Shown: positions 1 to 10,327, counted from the stretch's first letter. The stretch: 59,248 nucleotides of DNA from Sporolactobacillus sp. THM7-7 (GCF_004153225.1 NZ_SEMB01000019.1:1-59248), one strand, 5' to 3'. Notes: generated from the sequence alone by a model not told the origin. Numbers and translations are program-made.

Positions 1-120
1 TGAGATTTCCATTGACGTTCCGTCAGGAAGACCCCTCAGAGATGATGAGGTAGATAGGTCCGGAGTGGAAGCGCGGTGACGCGTGAAGCGGACGGATACT
101 AATCGGTCAAAGACTTAACC
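1..120 (+). rRNA. 23S ribosomal RNA, 3' end (partial)
   Basis: This is the 3' terminal part of a 23S rRNA gene cut by the window edge. The stretch with GGATACTAATCGGTC and the terminal GACTTAACC matches the conserved end of Bacillales 23S rRNA. A 5S gene follows about 60 bases later, as expected for an rrn operon read rightward. The exact mature 3' end is an estimate. Confidence 0.93.
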
Positions 121-181
121 GAAAGAGACTTGCGCGGCTTCAGGCTTTCGTTGCCGGTTTTGAAGGTTCGCCTTCCTAAAG

Positions 182-297
182 TCTGGCGGCCACAGCGAAG
201 AGGTCACACCCGTTCCCATCCCGAACACGGCCGTTAAGCTCTTCCGCGCCAATGGTAATGAGGGGCTGTCCCCTTGTGAGAGTAGGTCGCTGCCAGG
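182..297 (+). rRNA. 5S ribosomal RNA
   Basis: A 116-base segment with the conserved 5S core (CGAAGAGGTCACACCCGTTC, CCGAACACGG, GTTAAGCTCTTC, GAGAGTAGG). The ends CTGGC and GCCAG pair to form helix I. It lies between the 23S end and a tRNA cluster, the usual Bacillales arrangement. Termini are set by the helix I pairing and may be off by one or two bases. Confidence 0.95.
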
Positions 298-306
298 CAA
301 AAAATG

Positions 307-381
307 GAGGATTAGCTCAGCTGGGAGAGCGTCTGCCTTACAAGCAGAGGGTCATAGGTTCGAGCCCTATATCCTCCACCA
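307..381 (+). tRNA. tRNA-Val (anticodon TAC)
   Basis: The acceptor stem GGAGGAT pairs with ATCCTCC, and the anticodon loop CTTACAA gives anticodon TAC. D and T arms (GGTTCGAGCC) are present. The 3' CCA is encoded. It is the first tRNA after 5S, as in several Bacillus rrn operons. Confidence 0.97.
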
Positions 382-386
382 TTCAT

Positions 387-459
387 GCCGGTCTAGCTCA
401 ATTGGTAGAGCAACTGAATCGTAATCAGTAGGTTGGGGGTTCAAGTCCTCTGACCGGCA
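387..459 (+). tRNA. tRNA-Thr (anticodon CGT), CCA not encoded
   Basis: The acceptor stem GCCGGTC pairs with GACCGGC. The anticodon stem ACTGA/TCAGT closes loop ATCGTAA, giving anticodon CGT, which reads ACG. The discriminator A459 is followed by TCT, so CCA must be added by tRNA nucleotidyltransferase. Bacillus subtilis has the TGT isoacceptor at this place in its clusters, so the C34 form is unusual here. Confidence 0.94.
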
Positions 460-477
460 TCTTTTTAAATTGAGTGT

Positions 478-552
478 GAGCCACTAGCTCAGGGGTAGAG
501 CATCTGACTTTTAATCAGAGGGTCGAAGGTTCAAATCCTTCGTGGCTCACCA
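478..552 (+). tRNA. tRNA-Lys (anticodon TTT)
   Basis: The acceptor stem GAGCCAC pairs with GTGGCTC. The anticodon stem TCTGA/TCAGA closes loop CTTTTAA, giving anticodon TTT. The T arm GGTTCAAATCC is present and CCA is encoded. Confidence 0.97.
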
Positions 553-584
553 TTTCATTTATAATGCAGATATGCATTTTTATT

Positions 585-659
585 GCGGAAGTAGTTCAGT
601 GGTAGAACATCACCTTGCCATGGTGAGGGTCGCGGGTTCGAGTCCCGTCTTCCGCTCCA
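585..659 (+). tRNA. tRNA-Gly (anticodon GCC)
   Basis: The acceptor stem GCGGAAG pairs with CTTCCGC. The anticodon loop TTGCCAT gives anticodon GCC. The discriminator is T and the CCA is encoded (TCCA). Confidence 0.97.
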
Positions 660-676
660 TTTATTTTTTGTGCGAC

Positions 677-765
677 GCCGGGGTGGCGAAATAGGCAGAC
701 GCACAGGACTTAAAATCCTGCGGTAGGTGACTACCGTGCCGGTTCGAGTCCGGCCCTCGGCACCA
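677..765 (+). tRNA. tRNA-Leu (anticodon TAA)
   Basis: A class II tRNA of 89 bases with a long variable arm (GGTAGGTGACTACC). The acceptor stem GCCGGGG pairs with CCTCGGC through one G-T pair. The anticodon loop CTTAAAA gives anticodon TAA. CCA is encoded. Confidence 0.97.
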
Positions 766-782
766 TTTTATCTGTTTATTTT

Positions 783-859
<77 letters not shown>

Positions 860-862
860 TAA

Positions 863-936
863 CGGGAAGTGGCTCAGCTTGGTAGAGCACCACGTTCGGG
901 ACGTGGGGGTCGCAGGTTCAAATCCTGTCTTCCCGA
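863..936 (+). tRNA. tRNA-Pro (anticodon CGG), CCA not encoded
   Basis: The acceptor stem CGGGAAG pairs with CTTCCCG. The anticodon stem CCACG/CGTGG closes loop TTCGGGA, giving anticodon CGG, which reads CCG. Discriminator A936 is followed by a run of T, so CCA is not encoded. Bacillus clusters normally carry the TGG isoacceptor at this place. Confidence 0.94.
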
Positions 937-960
937 TTTTTTTTAAACAGTTTCATAGAC

Positions 961-1033
961 GGGGCCTTAGCTCAGCTGGGAGAGCGCCTGCTTTGCACGC
1001 AGGAGGTCAAGGGTTCGATCCCCCTAGGCTCCA
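961..1033 (+). tRNA. tRNA-Ala (anticodon TGC), CCA not encoded
   Basis: The acceptor stem GGGGCCT pairs with AGGCTCC through one G-T pair. The anticodon loop TTTGCAC gives anticodon TGC. Discriminator A1033 is followed by CTG rather than CCA. It is the last tRNA before the operon terminator. Confidence 0.95.
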
Positions 1034-1083
1034 CTGAATAATATAGGGGTGGGCGAAAGATTGTTTCACTCATCTTATACGGA

Positions 1084-1127
1084 AAGCGGAACGATGGAAG
1101 ATTTTTTCTGTCGTTCCGCTTTTTTTA
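1084..1127 (+). terminator. Terminator of the rRNA/tRNA operon
   Basis: The inverted repeat AAGCGGAACGA / TCGTTCCGCTT (11 bp) is followed by a run of T. It lies 50 bases after tRNA-Ala and ends the transcript coming from the left. Confidence 0.92.
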
Positions 1128-1178
1128 GCACGAAGATCGAGAGAATGACTAAAAGATCCGTGTATATCGGAAAAGATG

Positions 1179-1238
1179 TTGATTATTTTTCAAATATCGG
1201 TCATAATTAAGTTATAGTCAAAGTTGGTCAAAGTCAAA
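1179..1238 (+). promoter_or_regulatory. ctsR promoter with CtsR operator
   Basis: The sigma-A-like elements are TTGATT (1179-1184) and CATAAT (1202-1207) with a 17-bp spacer. Just downstream, AGTCAAA (1216-1222) and GGTCAAA (1226-1232) are heptads in direct orientation with a 3-bp spacer, the known CtsR recognition pattern. A third AGTCAAA (1232-1238) runs into the ribosome binding site. This indicates autoregulation of ctsR and heat-inducible control of the operon. Confidence 0.85.
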
Positions 1239-1251
1239 GGAGGTGTCTCCA

Positions 1252-1710
1252 ATGAGCAATATATCCGATATTATTGAAAAGTATATTAAAGAAATTTTGG
1301 ATTCCAGTAATATTATAAAATTAAAACGGAGTGAACTCGCCGAAAAGTTTCAGTGCGTGCCGTCCCAAATCAATTATGTTCTAAAAACACGCTTTTCGAT
1401 GGAACGCGGGTATATCGTTGAGAGCAAACGAGGCGGCGGCGGATATATACAGGTAATTAAAGTCAGACCCGTTACTGAGGCGGATTTAATCGATGAAATG
1501 ATTCAACTGGTTGACTACCGTATTTCGGAAAATGAGGCAGAGTCCATTATTATTCATCTGGCTGAGGAGCAGGTCATTAGTAAAAGAGAGGCCCGCCTGA
1601 TGGCCAGCGCCATCGATCATTCGGTACTTGATCTGCCTGCCTCAATAAGAAACGAATTGCGGGCGAATATTTTAAAAGCGATGCTTCAGTCATTGATGTA
1701 TAAAAGATAA
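1252..1710 (+). CDS. ctsR: Transcriptional repressor of class III stress genes CtsR
   Basis: CtsR represses clp protease genes by binding tandem heptads, and it is inactivated by heat. The ATG at 1252 is chosen because it follows AAAGGAGGTG at a 7-base spacing; an in-frame GTG at 1243 lies inside that ribosome binding site. The 152-residue protein has the N-terminal winged helix-turn-helix (KRSELAEKFQCVPSQINYV) and the glycine-rich thermosensing wing ESKRGGGGY near residue 60, including the arginine that McsB phosphorylates in Bacillus. The C-terminal dimerization half is intact. Three CtsR heptads overlap its promoter. In Bacillus mcsA and mcsB follow; here they do not. Confidence 0.97.
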   Translation: MSNISDIIEKYIKEILDSSNIIKLKRSELAEKFQCVPSQINYVLKTRFSMERGYIVESKRGGGGYIQVIKVRPVTEADLIDEMIQLVDYRISENEAESIIIHLAEEQVISKREARLMASAIDHSVLDLPASIRNELRANILKAMLQSLMYKR

Positions 1711-2256
1711 GCGGACCGATGCGATCTCTGTCGAGCAGGTCTCTGCCCTAATTTCCGGACAGGTGCAGCGAATACTATATTTATATAAGCGATCTGTCCC
1801 GGATCCTTTTCTTCGTAAATTACCTTTAATTGGGTATAATATAGCTAAACTAGCTGAGCCTGTTCGGTAACTGTACTAATATCAAAGAAGGATTCGCGGT
1901 CATGGACGGCGAATGAATATAAGTAAGAGAATTGAATACATGCAATGATTCATTTGGTTGCTTGTCCAGAGCAGCGTTTTGGTTGAAGATTAGCGAAACA
2001 TTCATTACAATGGACTGAACAGGAAGGGTCGACATACCTTAATCAGGTGTCGGGTGTTCTTCCGCACTAAAGACACTTTCCTGAATATCTGTACCAGGTA
2101 GTGGTTGTAATGGATAAACTCTCTAAAAAAACAGAACAGACTCACGATCCGTTTTATTTGTCATTAGGAGAATTGTGATCGACTTTGAAGCAACGGGCTG
2201 ATTGAAGCTAATAAAAAGGCCATGAATAGAGGAAGCAGCTAAAGGAGGCCATTCTA
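1711..2256 (+). other. 546-bp region without a recognisable gene, at the place of mcsA-mcsB
   Basis: No long ORF and no start codon with a good ribosome binding site is seen before clpC. Short open stretches exist (for example 22 codons from ATG 2110), but none resembles the zinc motifs of McsA or the kinase motifs of McsB. TATAAT (1835-1840) is present without a good -35 box. No CtsR heptad was found. The segment may be the scar of an mcsAB deletion plus the clpC leader. Confidence 0.5.
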
Positions 2257-4701
2257 ATGATGTTTGGACGATTTACTGAACGTGCCCAAAAGGTGCTTGC
2301 GCTCGCTCAGGAGGAAGCCATGCGGCTCGGCCATAACAATATCGGTACGGAGCACATATTGCTCGGCCTGGTCCGCGAAGGAGACGGCATTGCCGCTAAG
2401 GCTCTTCTCGCACTGAATCTGGGTCCGGAAAAGATTCAGAAGGAAGTTGAATCGCTGATCGGCCGCGGCAATGAGATGGTGCAGACCCCCCACTATACCC
2501 CAAGAGCAAAGAGAGTTATTGAACTATCAATGGACGAGGCAAGAAAAATCGGACACTCCTACGTCGGGACAGAACATATATTGCTCGGCCTGATCCGCGA
2601 GGGCGAAGGTGTTGCGGCTAGGGTACTGAATAATCTGGGGGTCAGCCTGAACAAAGCGCGGCAGCAAGTGCTTCAGCTTCTTGGCAGTCATGAAGCGACA
2701 GCGGGCGCACAGGGAAGAAATACGGCCCACGCCAGCACGCCGACGCTCGACAGTCTGGCCAGGGATTTAACGGCGATGGCTGGTGAAGGAAGCCTGGATC
2801 CGGTCATCGGGCGAAGCAAAGAAATCGAACGAGTGATCGAAGTACTGAGCCGCCGGACAAAAAACAATCCGGTCCTGATCGGCGAACCCGGGGTCGGTAA
2901 AACGGCCGTTGCCGAAGGACTGGCTCAGGAAATTGTTAATAATGAAGTGCCGGAGATTCTTCGCGATAAGCGTGTAATGACCCTCGATATGGGGACGGTT
3001 GTCGCCGGAACAAAATACCGCGGCGAATTCGAGGATCGTCTGAAAAAAGTAATGGACGAAATTCGTCAGGCGGGAAACATTATTCTCTTTATTGATGAAT
3101 TGCACACGCTGATCGGCGCCGGCGGGGCGGAAGGAGCGATCGATGCGTCGAATATTCTGAAACCCTCCCTTTCACGCGGCGAACTTCAGTGTATCGGGGC
3201 GACGACGCTTGATGAATACCGGAAATACATCGAAAAAGATGCGGCGCTCGAAAGACGTTTCCAACCGATCAAGGTGAAAGAACCGACAAAAGAACAGTCG
3301 GTACAGATATTGAAAGGCCTGCGCGACCGTTATGAGGCGCATCATCGGGTGAAAATCACGGATGAAGCGATCAAAGAAGCCGTCCGTCTTTCGGATCGCT
3401 ATATTTCCGACCGATTCCTTCCGGATAAAGCGATCGATCTGATCGACGAGGCTTCATCCAAGGTACGTCTGCGTTCCTATACGGCGCCGCCGAACCTTAA
3501 AGAATTGGAGCAGCGGCTAGAGTCTGTAAAAAAAGAGAAGGATGCCGCGGTACAGAGCCAGGAATTCGAAAAGGCGGCTTCTCTGCGCGACAGTGAGCAG
3601 AAACTGAAAGAACAGGTGGAAATCTGCGAAAAGGAATGGAAGGAGAAACAGGGCAAGGAAAACTCGCAAGTCCTGCCCGATGATGTGGCTCTGGTCGTTG
3701 CCAACTGGACCGGAATCCCGGTCGTGAAACTCGAAGAAAAAGAGAGCGAGCGTCTTTTGCATATGGAGGAAATCCTTCACAAGCGTGTCGTCGGTCAGGA
3801 CGAAGCGATTGACGCGATTTCCCATGCAATCAGAAGAGCCCGCGCGGGACTAAAAGATCCAAAGCGGCCAATTGGTTCGTTCATATTCCTTGGGCCGACC
3901 GGGGTCGGGAAAACCGAGCTGGCAAGGTCAGTCGCGGAAACTTTGTTTGGAGATGAAGACGCGATTATCCGAATCGACATGTCCGAGTACATGGAAAAGC
4001 ACACCACATCCCGGCTCGTCGGTTCGCCGCCTGGATACGTCGGCCATGAAGAGGGCGGGCAGCTGACGGAAAAAGTCCGCCAAAAGCCGTACTCCGTTAT
4101 CCTTTTTGATGAAATCGAAAAGGCGCATCCCGATGTCTTTAATATTTTACTTCAGGTGCTGGACGACGGACGGCTCACCGATTCGAAGGGGCGGACGGTG
4201 GATTTTCGCAATACGGCTATCATTATGACGTCGAATGTCGGGGCAAGCGAGCTGAAGCGCAATCGGTACGTCGGCTTTACGATCGACAATGAAGGCCGGG
4301 AATACAAAGACATGAAAGAGAAAGTGATGAGCGAACTGAAGCGTGCTTTCCGCCCCGAGTTTCTCAATCGAATCGATGAAATCATCGTCTTCCATGAATT
4401 AACAAAGCCGCAGCTTATGAAAATTGTCTCCCTGCTTGCCGAACAGCTCAAACATCGTCTGTCGGCTCAGGGGATTGTCATTGAACTGACTGAGGCCGCA
4501 AAGACGCAGATCGTTGAGGAAGGCTACGATCCGGAGTATGGCGCAAGACCACTGCGCCGCGCACTCCAGCGTCGCGTGGAAGATAAATTATCCGAAGAGC
4601 TGCTCAAAGGTAATGTCGCCAAGGGAACGAATGTTTTAATCGATTATACAGACGGAAAGTATACGGTTAGCACGAAAGAGAAAGTCGTGGCCAAGTCTTA
4701 A
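2257..4701 (+). CDS. clpC: ATP-dependent Clp protease ATPase subunit ClpC
   Basis: An 814-residue class I Hsp100 unfoldase that feeds ClpP and works with adaptors such as MecA. The N domain (about 1-145) carries two repeats with GTEHILLGL; Glu32 and Glu106, which bind phospho-arginine in B. subtilis ClpC, are both present. D1 has Walker A GEPGVGKT and Walker B LFIDELH. The middle domain is a coiled coil around residues 410-480. D2 has [10 protein letters not shown] and LFDEIEKAH, followed by the sensor and C-terminal small domain. Start ATG at 2257 follows AAAGGAGG. The protein is full length and intact although the arginine kinase genes are missing next to it. Confidence 0.98.
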   Translation: MMFGRFTERAQKVLALAQEEAMRLGHNNIGTEHILLGLVREGDGIAAKALLALNLGPEKIQKEVESLIGRGNEMVQTPHYTPRAKRVIELSMDEARKIGHSYVGTEHILLGLIREGEGVAARVLNNLGVSLNKARQQVLQLLGSHEATAGAQGRNTAHASTPTLDSLARDLTAMAGEGSLDPVIGRSKEIERVIEVLSRRTKNNPVLIGEPGVGKTAVAEGLAQEIVNNEVPEILRDKRVMTLDMGTVVAGTKYRGEFEDRLKKVMDEIRQAGNIILFIDELHTLIGAGGAEGAIDASNILKPSLSRGELQCIGATTLDEYRKYIEKDAALERRFQPIKVKEPTKEQSVQILKGLRDRYEAHHRVKITDEAIKEAVRLSDRYISDRFLPDKAIDLIDEASSKVRLRSYTAPPNLKELEQRLESVKKEKDAAVQSQEFEKAASLRDSEQKLKEQVEICEKEWKEKQGKENSQVLPDDVALVVANWTGIPVVKLEEKESERLLHMEEILHKRVVGQDEAIDAISHAIRRARAGLKDPKRPIGSFIFLGPTGVGKTELARSVAETLFGDEDAIIRIDMSEYMEKHTTSRLVGSPPGYVGHEEGGQLTEKVRQKPYSVILFDEIEKAHPDVFNILLQVLDDGRLTDSKGRTVDFRNTAIIMTSNVGASELKRNRYVGFTIDNEGREYKDMKEKVMSELKRAFRPEFLNRIDEIIVFHELTKPQLMKIVSLLAEQLKHRLSAQGIVIELTEAAKTQIVEEGYDPEYGARPLRRALQRRVEDKLSEELLKGNVAKGTNVLIDYTDGKYTVSTKEKVVAKS

Positions 4702-4738
4702 TGCCCGTTTTTTCTGAAAATGTGCCGTACCGTCTGGG

Positions 4739-4775
4739 AAAAGCCAAAGTTTTTCATAGCCTTGGCTTTTTTTCT
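4739..4775 (+). terminator. Terminator after clpC
   Basis: AAGCCAA (4741-4747) pairs with TTGGCTT (4762-4768), followed by T-rich sequence. It lies 38 bases after the clpC stop and separates the ctsR-clpC unit from radA. Confidence 0.85.
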
Positions 4776-4863
4776 TATTCAGTCTTGTGAACGCGCTTTA
4801 TTGGGATTATGTGGAAAATACGGGTGCTTTGGTACATTGGAAAGGATTTGAGAAGGTGATCGA

Positions 4864-6270
4864 GTGGCGAAAGTAAAAAACGTTTTTGTTTGTCAGGCGT
4901 GCGGCTATGAAAGCCCGAAATGGATGGGACGCTGTCCGGGATGCCGCAGCTGGAATACACTGGTTGAAGAGACCGTCCGTCCTGCGGCTTCAGCCGGGCT
5001 TTCGGCGAAACTAAAGGAAAGCAAGCCGACGCTTCTTTCGGAAGTGAATCTTGAAGAAGAACCGCGGATGCATACACAAATGAAAGAGTTCAATCGAGTA
5101 CTCGGCGGGGGTATCGTTCCGGGATCGCTTGTACTCGTTGGCGGCGACCCGGGTATTGGAAAATCGACGCTTCTGCTTCAGGTTTCCGATCAGCTGGCCC
5201 GCACCGGCCGGACGATTCTCTATATTTCGGGGGAAGAGTCTGTGCGGCAGACGAAGATGCGGGCCGAAAGACTGGCCATTTCACCGGACGCCCTGTATGT
5301 CCTGGCGGAAACGGACATCCGCCGGATCGAGGCACAGCTGGACGATGTTCGGCCGGACGTCATGATCATCGATTCCATTCAGACTGTCTATCAATCCGAG
5401 CTGTCATCGGCACCCGGCAGCCTTTCGCAGGTCAGGGAGTGTACCGGGGCGCTGATGCGGCTTGCAAAATCGCAGGGGATCGCCATATTTATCATCGGCC
5501 ATGTAACAAAAAACGGTGCGCTTGCGGGCCCAAGAACGCTGGAACATATGGTGGACAGCGTTTTATATTTTGAAGGGGAGCGGCATCATACATTTCGTAT
5601 TTTGAGGGCGGTTAAAAACCGCTTTGGTTCAACGAATGAAATGGGTGTATTCGAAATGAAAGAGGGCGGGCTGGCCGAAGTTGCCAACCCTTCGGAAATC
5701 TTTCTTCAGGAACGGACGCAGGAAGCCAGCGGGTCTGCGGTGGTAGCGGCAATGGAAGGAACCCGTCCGGTGCTGGTTGAGGTTCAGGCGCTCGTTGCCC
5801 CGACCAGTTTCGGCAATCCAAGGCGGATGGCCACCGGAGTAGACAATCATCGCGTTTCGATGATTATGGCGGTTCTGGAAAAAAGAGTCGGACTTTTGCT
5901 TCAGAACCAGGATGCTTATGTAAACGTTGCAGGGGGTATGAAATTGGATGAACCGGCTACCGATCTAGCCGTAGCGATTAGTATCGCTTCGAGTTTCCGG
6001 AATCGTCCGACAAAGCTTGGGGAGATCTTTATCGGTGAAATCGGCCTGACCGGTGAAGTCCGACGTGTGTCACGTATTGAGCAGCGAGTCAGGGAAGCTT
6101 ATAAACTCGGCTTTCACCAGGCTTATATTCCTGAGAAGAATCAGGAAGGCTGGACTCCTCCAGAAGGGATGTGTATCACGGGCGTAAAAACGCTTTCCGA
6201 AGTGATCGGCCTTGCTTTGAACAGTGCTGAATCCTCTGCCCCTTCCGACTTTTTTCCTCATGATTTTTAA
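4864..6270 (+). CDS. radA: DNA repair/branch migration protein RadA (Sms)
   Basis: RadA is a RecA-like ATPase that promotes branch migration during recombination and natural transformation. The 468-residue product has an N-terminal zinc finger (Cys10, Cys13, Cys24, Cys27), Walker [11 protein letters not shown] at 93-102, the RadA-specific KNRFG motif near residue 250, and a C-terminal Lon-protease-like domain. The GTG start at 4864 is supported by homology ([20 protein letters not shown]) and an upstream GAAGGTGA. A weak promoter-like pair, TTGTGA (4785) and TATGTG (4808), lies upstream. In Bacillus disA follows; here the next gene is yacL. Confidence 0.97.
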   Translation: MAKVKNVFVCQACGYESPKWMGRCPGCRSWNTLVEETVRPAASAGLSAKLKESKPTLLSEVNLEEEPRMHTQMKEFNRVLGGGIVPGSLVLVGGDPGIGKSTLLLQVSDQLARTGRTILYISGEESVRQTKMRAERLAISPDALYVLAETDIRRIEAQLDDVRPDVMIIDSIQTVYQSELSSAPGSLSQVRECTGALMRLAKSQGIAIFIIGHVTKNGALAGPRTLEHMVDSVLYFEGERHHTFRILRAVKNRFGSTNEMGVFEMKEGGLAEVANPSEIFLQERTQEASGSAVVAAMEGTRPVLVEVQALVAPTSFGNPRRMATGVDNHRVSMIMAVLEKRVGLLLQNQDAYVNVAGGMKLDEPATDLAVAISIASSFRNRPTKLGEIFIGEIGLTGEVRRVSRIEQRVREAYKLGFHQAYIPEKNQEGWTPPEGMCITGVKTLSEVIGLALNSAESSAPSDFFPHDF

Positions 6271-6393
6271 ATATTTATCTTTCAGAGTTGCCGGCGACTT
6301 GAAGCAGCCGGATCCGGTCCTCTGAAAGAAGCGTACGAAAACAAGTTTTGATTTCGTCATTTTGTCTATACTGTCTAGAGGAGGTGATTCGGT

Positions 6394-7500
6394 ATGTTAA
6401 AAAGGATGATACAATTACTTTTCATTATTTTGGGCGGATCCCTTGGTTTCGTCTACATTCCGAAAATCATTCATTTATTAAATCTTGGAAGCGGTGTTCC
6501 CGGATGGATCAGTTCCCCGTTTACGGGAATGGTGCTTGGTGCAGGGCTTATGGCTATCTTAAGTTTTGGTTTTGTCGATCCGATTGTCAATCTTTTGAAA
6601 TCTTTAGAAGACCGAATCGTGAAGGCGCCAATCACAGATGTTGTGTTTGGGACGATTGGGCTGGCTTTTGGACTCGTTATCGCTTTTTTGATCCAAATTC
6701 CTCTTGTAAGTATGGATATTTCCGGGATCAGCAACGTGCTTCCCATTTTTATTTATATCCTTCTAGGCTATTTTTTCTTTAAGGTAGGTTCGAAAAAGCG
6801 GGATGAACTGATCAATCTTTTTCATCTGCCGAGCAAGTCTAAAGAGCGTAAAAAAGAGATGCGCGGGGAACCCAATCAGGTACAGGCTGCCGGTATGTAT
6901 AAAATTTTCGATACGAGCGTGATTATCGACGGCCGGATTGCCGATATTTGCCAGACCGGTTTTCTTGACGGTACGGTGGTCATTCCGCACTTTGTGCTCG
7001 AAGAATTACAGCACATCGCGGATTCATCCGATGTACTGAAGAGAAATCGCGGCCGGCGCGGTCTTGATATATTAAATAAAATCCAGAAAGATCATTCCAT
7101 TAACGTTGACCTTTACGAAGGCGATTATGACGATATCGCGGAGGTCGACAGCAAACTGGTCAGATTGGCGAAAGATATCAACGGTGTCGTAGTAACAAAC
7201 GACTTTAATCTGAATAAAGTCTGCGAGTTTCAGGGCGTGCATGTGCTGAACATTAACGACTTAGCTAACGCAGTCAAACCGGTCGTTCTGCCTGGCGAGG
7301 AACTCAGCGTTCAGGTCATAAAGGAAGGGAAAGAACAAAATCAAGGTGTCGGGTATCTTGACGACGGCACAATGATTGTGGTAGAAGAAGGACATAGGTA
7401 TATTGGCAAAACGATTGATGTGATCATTACGAGTGTTCTGCAGACGTCGGCGGGAAGAATGATCTTTGCCAAGCCCAAATTGCTTGAGAAGGCGCTGTAA
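6394..7500 (+). CDS. yacL: PIN/TRAM domain membrane protein (YacL family)
   Basis: The 368-residue protein has four hydrophobic N-terminal segments (about 5-30, 45-65, 88-112, 116-135). A PIN nuclease-like domain starts at about residue 173 with [15 protein letters not shown] and has further acidic residues in [12 protein letters not shown]-terminal TRAM domain (about 300-360) may bind RNA. The family is widespread in Firmicutes beside radA and ispD, and its substrate is unknown. Start ATG 6394 follows GAGGAGGTGA. It begins 123 bases after radA, where disA would be expected. Confidence 0.93.
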   Translation: MLKRMIQLLFIILGGSLGFVYIPKIIHLLNLGSGVPGWISSPFTGMVLGAGLMAILSFGFVDPIVNLLKSLEDRIVKAPITDVVFGTIGLAFGLVIAFLIQIPLVSMDISGISNVLPIFIYILLGYFFFKVGSKKRDELINLFHLPSKSKERKKEMRGEPNQVQAAGMYKIFDTSVIIDGRIADICQTGFLDGTVVIPHFVLEELQHIADSSDVLKRNRGRRGLDILNKIQKDHSINVDLYEGDYDDIAEVDSKLVRLAKDINGVVVTNDFNLNKVCEFQGVHVLNINDLANAVKPVVLPGEELSVQVIKEGKEQNQGVGYLDDGTMIVVEEGHRYIGKTIDVIITSVLQTSAGRMIFAKPKLLEKAL

Positions 7501-7543
7501 GCCCTGAAAAGGCCAGACGCCCGGTTATCGGAGGCTTTCGTGC

Positions 7544-8260
7544 ATGAATGATTATCATGCTGTGATTGTTGCAGCGGGACAGGGCAGGCGTATGGGAACA
7601 AGACAAAATAAAGTGCTTCTTTCATTGTGCGGCACCCCGGTGATTGTTCACACACTGCTTGTTTTTGAAGAAGATCCAGCCTGCCGGGGAATCATTCTCG
7701 TGGTTCATGAGCAGGAAAAAGAGAGGATTCTGAACCTGCTCGACCATTATAATATTACCAAAGTAATTGAACTGACGGATGGCGGAAAAGAGAGGCAGGA
7801 CAGTGTTTATAACGGACTGCGCGCGCTCGGCGGGGATCGGGAGAGTATCGTTCTCATCCATGACGGCGCCCGTCCGTTCATCGGGAAGGATCAGATCGAC
7901 GGCGTTGTTGAAAGCGCGGGACGGTGCGGTGCGGCACTTCTCGCTGTTCCTGTAAAGAATACGATTAAAAAGGTATCGGGACAGAAAGTCGAAAAAACAC
8001 TGGAACGGAAAAGCTTGTGGGCGGCACAGACCCCGCAGGCTTTTCGCCTGTCCGTTATTCTTCAGGCGCATCATGAGGGCAAGTTCCGTCATTTAACGGC
8101 GACGGACGATGCCTCACTTGTTGAAATGACGGGCCATGACGTCGAGATTGTAGAAGGCAGCTATCGGAACATCAAACTGACGACACCGGAAGATATGATC
8201 ATTGCGAAACAGTTTCTGCGGGAAGAGGAGAAGACGGATGCGAATCGGCCATGGGTTTGA
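7544..8260 (+). CDS. ispD: 2-C-methyl-D-erythritol 4-phosphate cytidylyltransferase IspD
   Basis: IspD transfers CMP from CTP to MEP, the third step of the MEP isoprenoid pathway. The 238-residue protein carries the N-terminal nucleotide-binding motif [12 protein letters not shown] with a following Lys, [21 protein letters not shown] and TDDASLVE, all typical of the family. ATG 7544 follows CGGAGG. It overlaps the next gene, ispF, by 23 bases, suggesting translational coupling. Confidence 0.97.
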   Translation: MNDYHAVIVAAGQGRRMGTRQNKVLLSLCGTPVIVHTLLVFEEDPACRGIILVVHEQEKERILNLLDHYNITKVIELTDGGKERQDSVYNGLRALGGDRESIVLIHDGARPFIGKDQIDGVVESAGRCGAALLAVPVKNTIKKVSGQKVEKTLERKSLWAAQTPQAFRLSVILQAHHEGKFRHLTATDDASLVEMTGHDVEIVEGSYRNIKLTTPEDMIIAKQFLREEEKTDANRPWV

Positions 8261-8729
8261 CGTTCACCAACTGACGGAGGGCAGAAAATTAATCATCGGA
8301 GGCGTTACGGTCCCATATGAACGGGGACTTGCCGGGCATTCTGACGCCGACGTTCTACTTCATGCGATCAGCGACGCTCTCCTGGGCGCGGCCGGGGAAG
8401 GCGACATCGGCCGACACTTCCCCGACACGGACAAAGCATTTAAGAATGCCGACTCTAAAGTGCTTCTGGCAAAGGTTGTCTCACTGGTCGGGAAGAACGG
8501 ATATGAAATTGCCAACATCGACAGCGTCGTGATTGCCCAAAAACCGAAGCTTGCCCCCTATATCCTGGAGATGCGCCGGACGATTGCCGGAATTGTGAAA
8601 TTGGATGAGGGACGAGTCAATGTCAAGGCGACGACGACAGAGAGGCTCGGTTTTATAGGCAGGGGAGAGGGGATCGCCGCGGAAGCGGTCTGCCTGCTGG
8701 AGGAAGCTCGGGCAGTCCAGGAAAAATAG
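8238..8729 (+). CDS. ispF: 2-C-methyl-D-erythritol 2,4-cyclodiphosphate synthase IspF
   Basis: IspF cyclizes CDP-ME 2-phosphate to MEcPP in the MEP pathway. The 163-residue product begins [10 protein letters not shown], with the metal ligands Asp8 and His10, and has [15 protein letters not shown] with the third ligand His. The C-terminal substrate loop [15 protein letters not shown] is present. ATG 8238 with GGAAGAGGAG just upstream is preferred over an in-frame ATG at 8202 inside ispD, because it matches the family N-terminus. Confidence 0.97.
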   Translation: MRIGHGFDVHQLTEGRKLIIGGVTVPYERGLAGHSDADVLLHAISDALLGAAGEGDIGRHFPDTDKAFKNADSKVLLAKVVSLVGKNGYEIANIDSVVIAQKPKLAPYILEMRRTIAGIVKLDEGRVNVKATTTERLGFIGRGEGIAAEAVCLLEEARAVQEK

Positions 8730-8778
8730 CCGTCTGACCTTTTTGATCCGTGATCCGATGATAAAAAGTGAAACGAAA

Positions 8779-8809
8779 TTGACCCACTGGGCGTTATCAG
8801 TGTTACAAT
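8779..8809 (+). promoter_or_regulatory. Probable gltX promoter
   Basis: TTGACC (8779-8784) and TACAAT (8804-8809) are separated by 19 bp; TTACAA one base earlier gives 18 bp. This lies between ispF and gltX and would start the tRNA-charging unit. Confidence 0.6.
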
Positions 8810-8839
8810 AAATAAGAATAACGGAAAGTGGTGAAAGCA

Positions 8840-10327
8840 GTGGAAAATGAAGTCAGGGTACGCTATGCGCCGAGTCCGACCGGATTTCTGCATATCGGGA
8901 ATGCGCGTACCGCCATTTTTAATTATCTCTTTGCCCGCCATGCCGAGGGAAAATTCATCATACGAATCGAGGATACCGACCAGAAGCGCAATGTCGAAGG
9001 CGGTGAGGAAAGCCAGCTGAAATACTTGAAATGGCTGGGGCTCGATTGGGATGAAAGCGTTGATGTGGGCGGCGATTACGGCCCGTACCGGCAGATGCAG
9101 CGGCTTGACATTTACAAAAAATATTGGCAGGAACTGCTCGACAAGGGGCTTGCATATAAATGTTACTGCACGGAAGAAGAACTCAAGGCTGAACGCGAGT
9201 GGCAGATGGCTCACGGGCAGACGCCCCGCTACTCCGGGAAATGCCGTCATCTGACGGAAGAAGAGAGGCAGAGGTATGAAGCGGAAGGCAGAAAACCGAC
9301 AATCCGTTTCAGAGTGCCGGAGAATGAGAACATTGAATTCGATGACATCGTCAAGGGGCATGTGTCGTTCAACTCGAGCGATGTCAGTGACTTTGTCATC
9401 GTGAAACAGAATGGTGTGCCAACATACAACTTCGCGGTTATCGTGGACGATCATCTGATGAAGATCACGCATGTCCTGCGCGGTGAAGAGCACATTTCCA
9501 ACACACCGAAGCAGATGATGCTGTTCCGTGCCTTTGGCTGGGAGGCGCCAGAATACGGCCATATGACCTTGATCGTCAATGAACGCCATAAAAAGCTGAG
9601 TAAGCGGGACAACAGCATCGTTCAGTTTATCGAACAGTATAAAAATATGGGTTTTCTTCCCGAGGCGCTTTTTAACTTCATCGCTCTTCTCGGCTGGTCG
9701 CCGAAAGGAGAAGAGGAAATTTTCTCGCGGGAAGACTTTATCCGAATTTTTGATGCGGACCGGCTAAGCCAATCGCCGGCGATGTTTGACAAGTCGAAAC
9801 TGGAGTGGATGAACGGGCAATACATCACCAGGCTCTCCAAAGAGGAATATGTGAAATTGACCGTTCCCTATCTGGTCGACGCCGGGCTGCTTCCGGAGAC
9901 GATGACACCAGAAGAGAAAAAGTGGGCGGAGCGCGTCGTTCTGCTTTATCAGGAGCAGCTCCATTACGGGGCGGAAATTGTCGATCTGACAAAAATGTTT
10001 TTTGACAAAAGCCGGGAGATTTCGGCCGACAGTCTCAGTAAAGATGAGATTAAGATTTTGAAAGGCGAGCATGCGGACGATGTTCTTCGGACTTTTGACC
10101 GCGAACTGAGAGCCCTTCAGGAATGGACGGAAGAAGCCATTGCCCCAAAGATCAAAGTGACGCAGAAAGAAACGAAACAGCGTGGCTGGAAATTGTACAT
10201 GCCGATCCGTGTGATCGCGACCGGCTCGATGCGCGGTCCGGAATTGCCGGCGGCTCTCGAACTGATCGGCAAGGATATCGTGCTGGAGCGTATGGAACGT
10301 TACTTGAAGACTCGCGAGAAAGTGTGA
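8840..10327 (+). CDS. gltX: Glutamate--tRNA ligase (GluRS)
   Basis: A class I synthetase; in Bacilli it is usually non-discriminating and charges both tRNA-Glu and tRNA-Gln. The HIGH-like motif is in [16 protein letters not shown] and the KMSKS-like motif is KKLSKRD. A zinc-binding-type insertion with CYCTEEEL and the C-terminal anticodon-binding domain are present. GTG 8840 is preferred ([15 protein letters not shown]) because AAAGTGGTGA precedes it and it fits the family N-terminus; GTG 8828 in the same frame is an alternative. The product is about 495 residues. Confidence 0.95.
   Translation: MENEVRVRYAPSPTGFLHIGNARTAIFNYLFARHAEGKFIIRIEDTDQKRNVEGGEESQLKYLKWLGLDWDESVDVGGDYGPYRQMQRLDIYKKYWQELLDKGLAYKCYCTEEELKAEREWQMAHGQTPRYSGKCRHLTEEERQRYEAEGRKPTIRFRVPENENIEFDDIVKGHVSFNSSDVSDFVIVKQNGVPTYNFAVIVDDHLMKITHVLRGEEHISNTPKQMMLFRAFGWEAPEYGHMTLIVNERHKKLSKRDNSIVQFIEQYKNMGFLPEALFNFIALLGWSPKGEEEIFSREDFIRIFDADRLSQSPAMFDKSKLEWMNGQYITRLSKEEYVKLTVPYLVDAGLLPETMTPEEKKWAERVVLLYQEQLHYGAEIVDLTKMFFDKSREISADSLSKDEIKILKGEHADDVLRTFDRELRALQEWTEEAIAPKIKVTQKETKQRGWKLYMPIRVIATGSMRGPELPAALELIGKDIVLERMERYLKTREKV

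Noticed and set aside
1832-1837. GGGTAT as a sigma-B -10 box for clpC
   Set aside because: No GTTTAA-like -35 box is at the right distance.
1711-2256. Possible remnants of mcsA or mcsB
   Set aside because: None of the three forward frames shows CxxC zinc motifs or guanido-kinase motifs; a 56-codon open stretch just after ctsR has no start codon.
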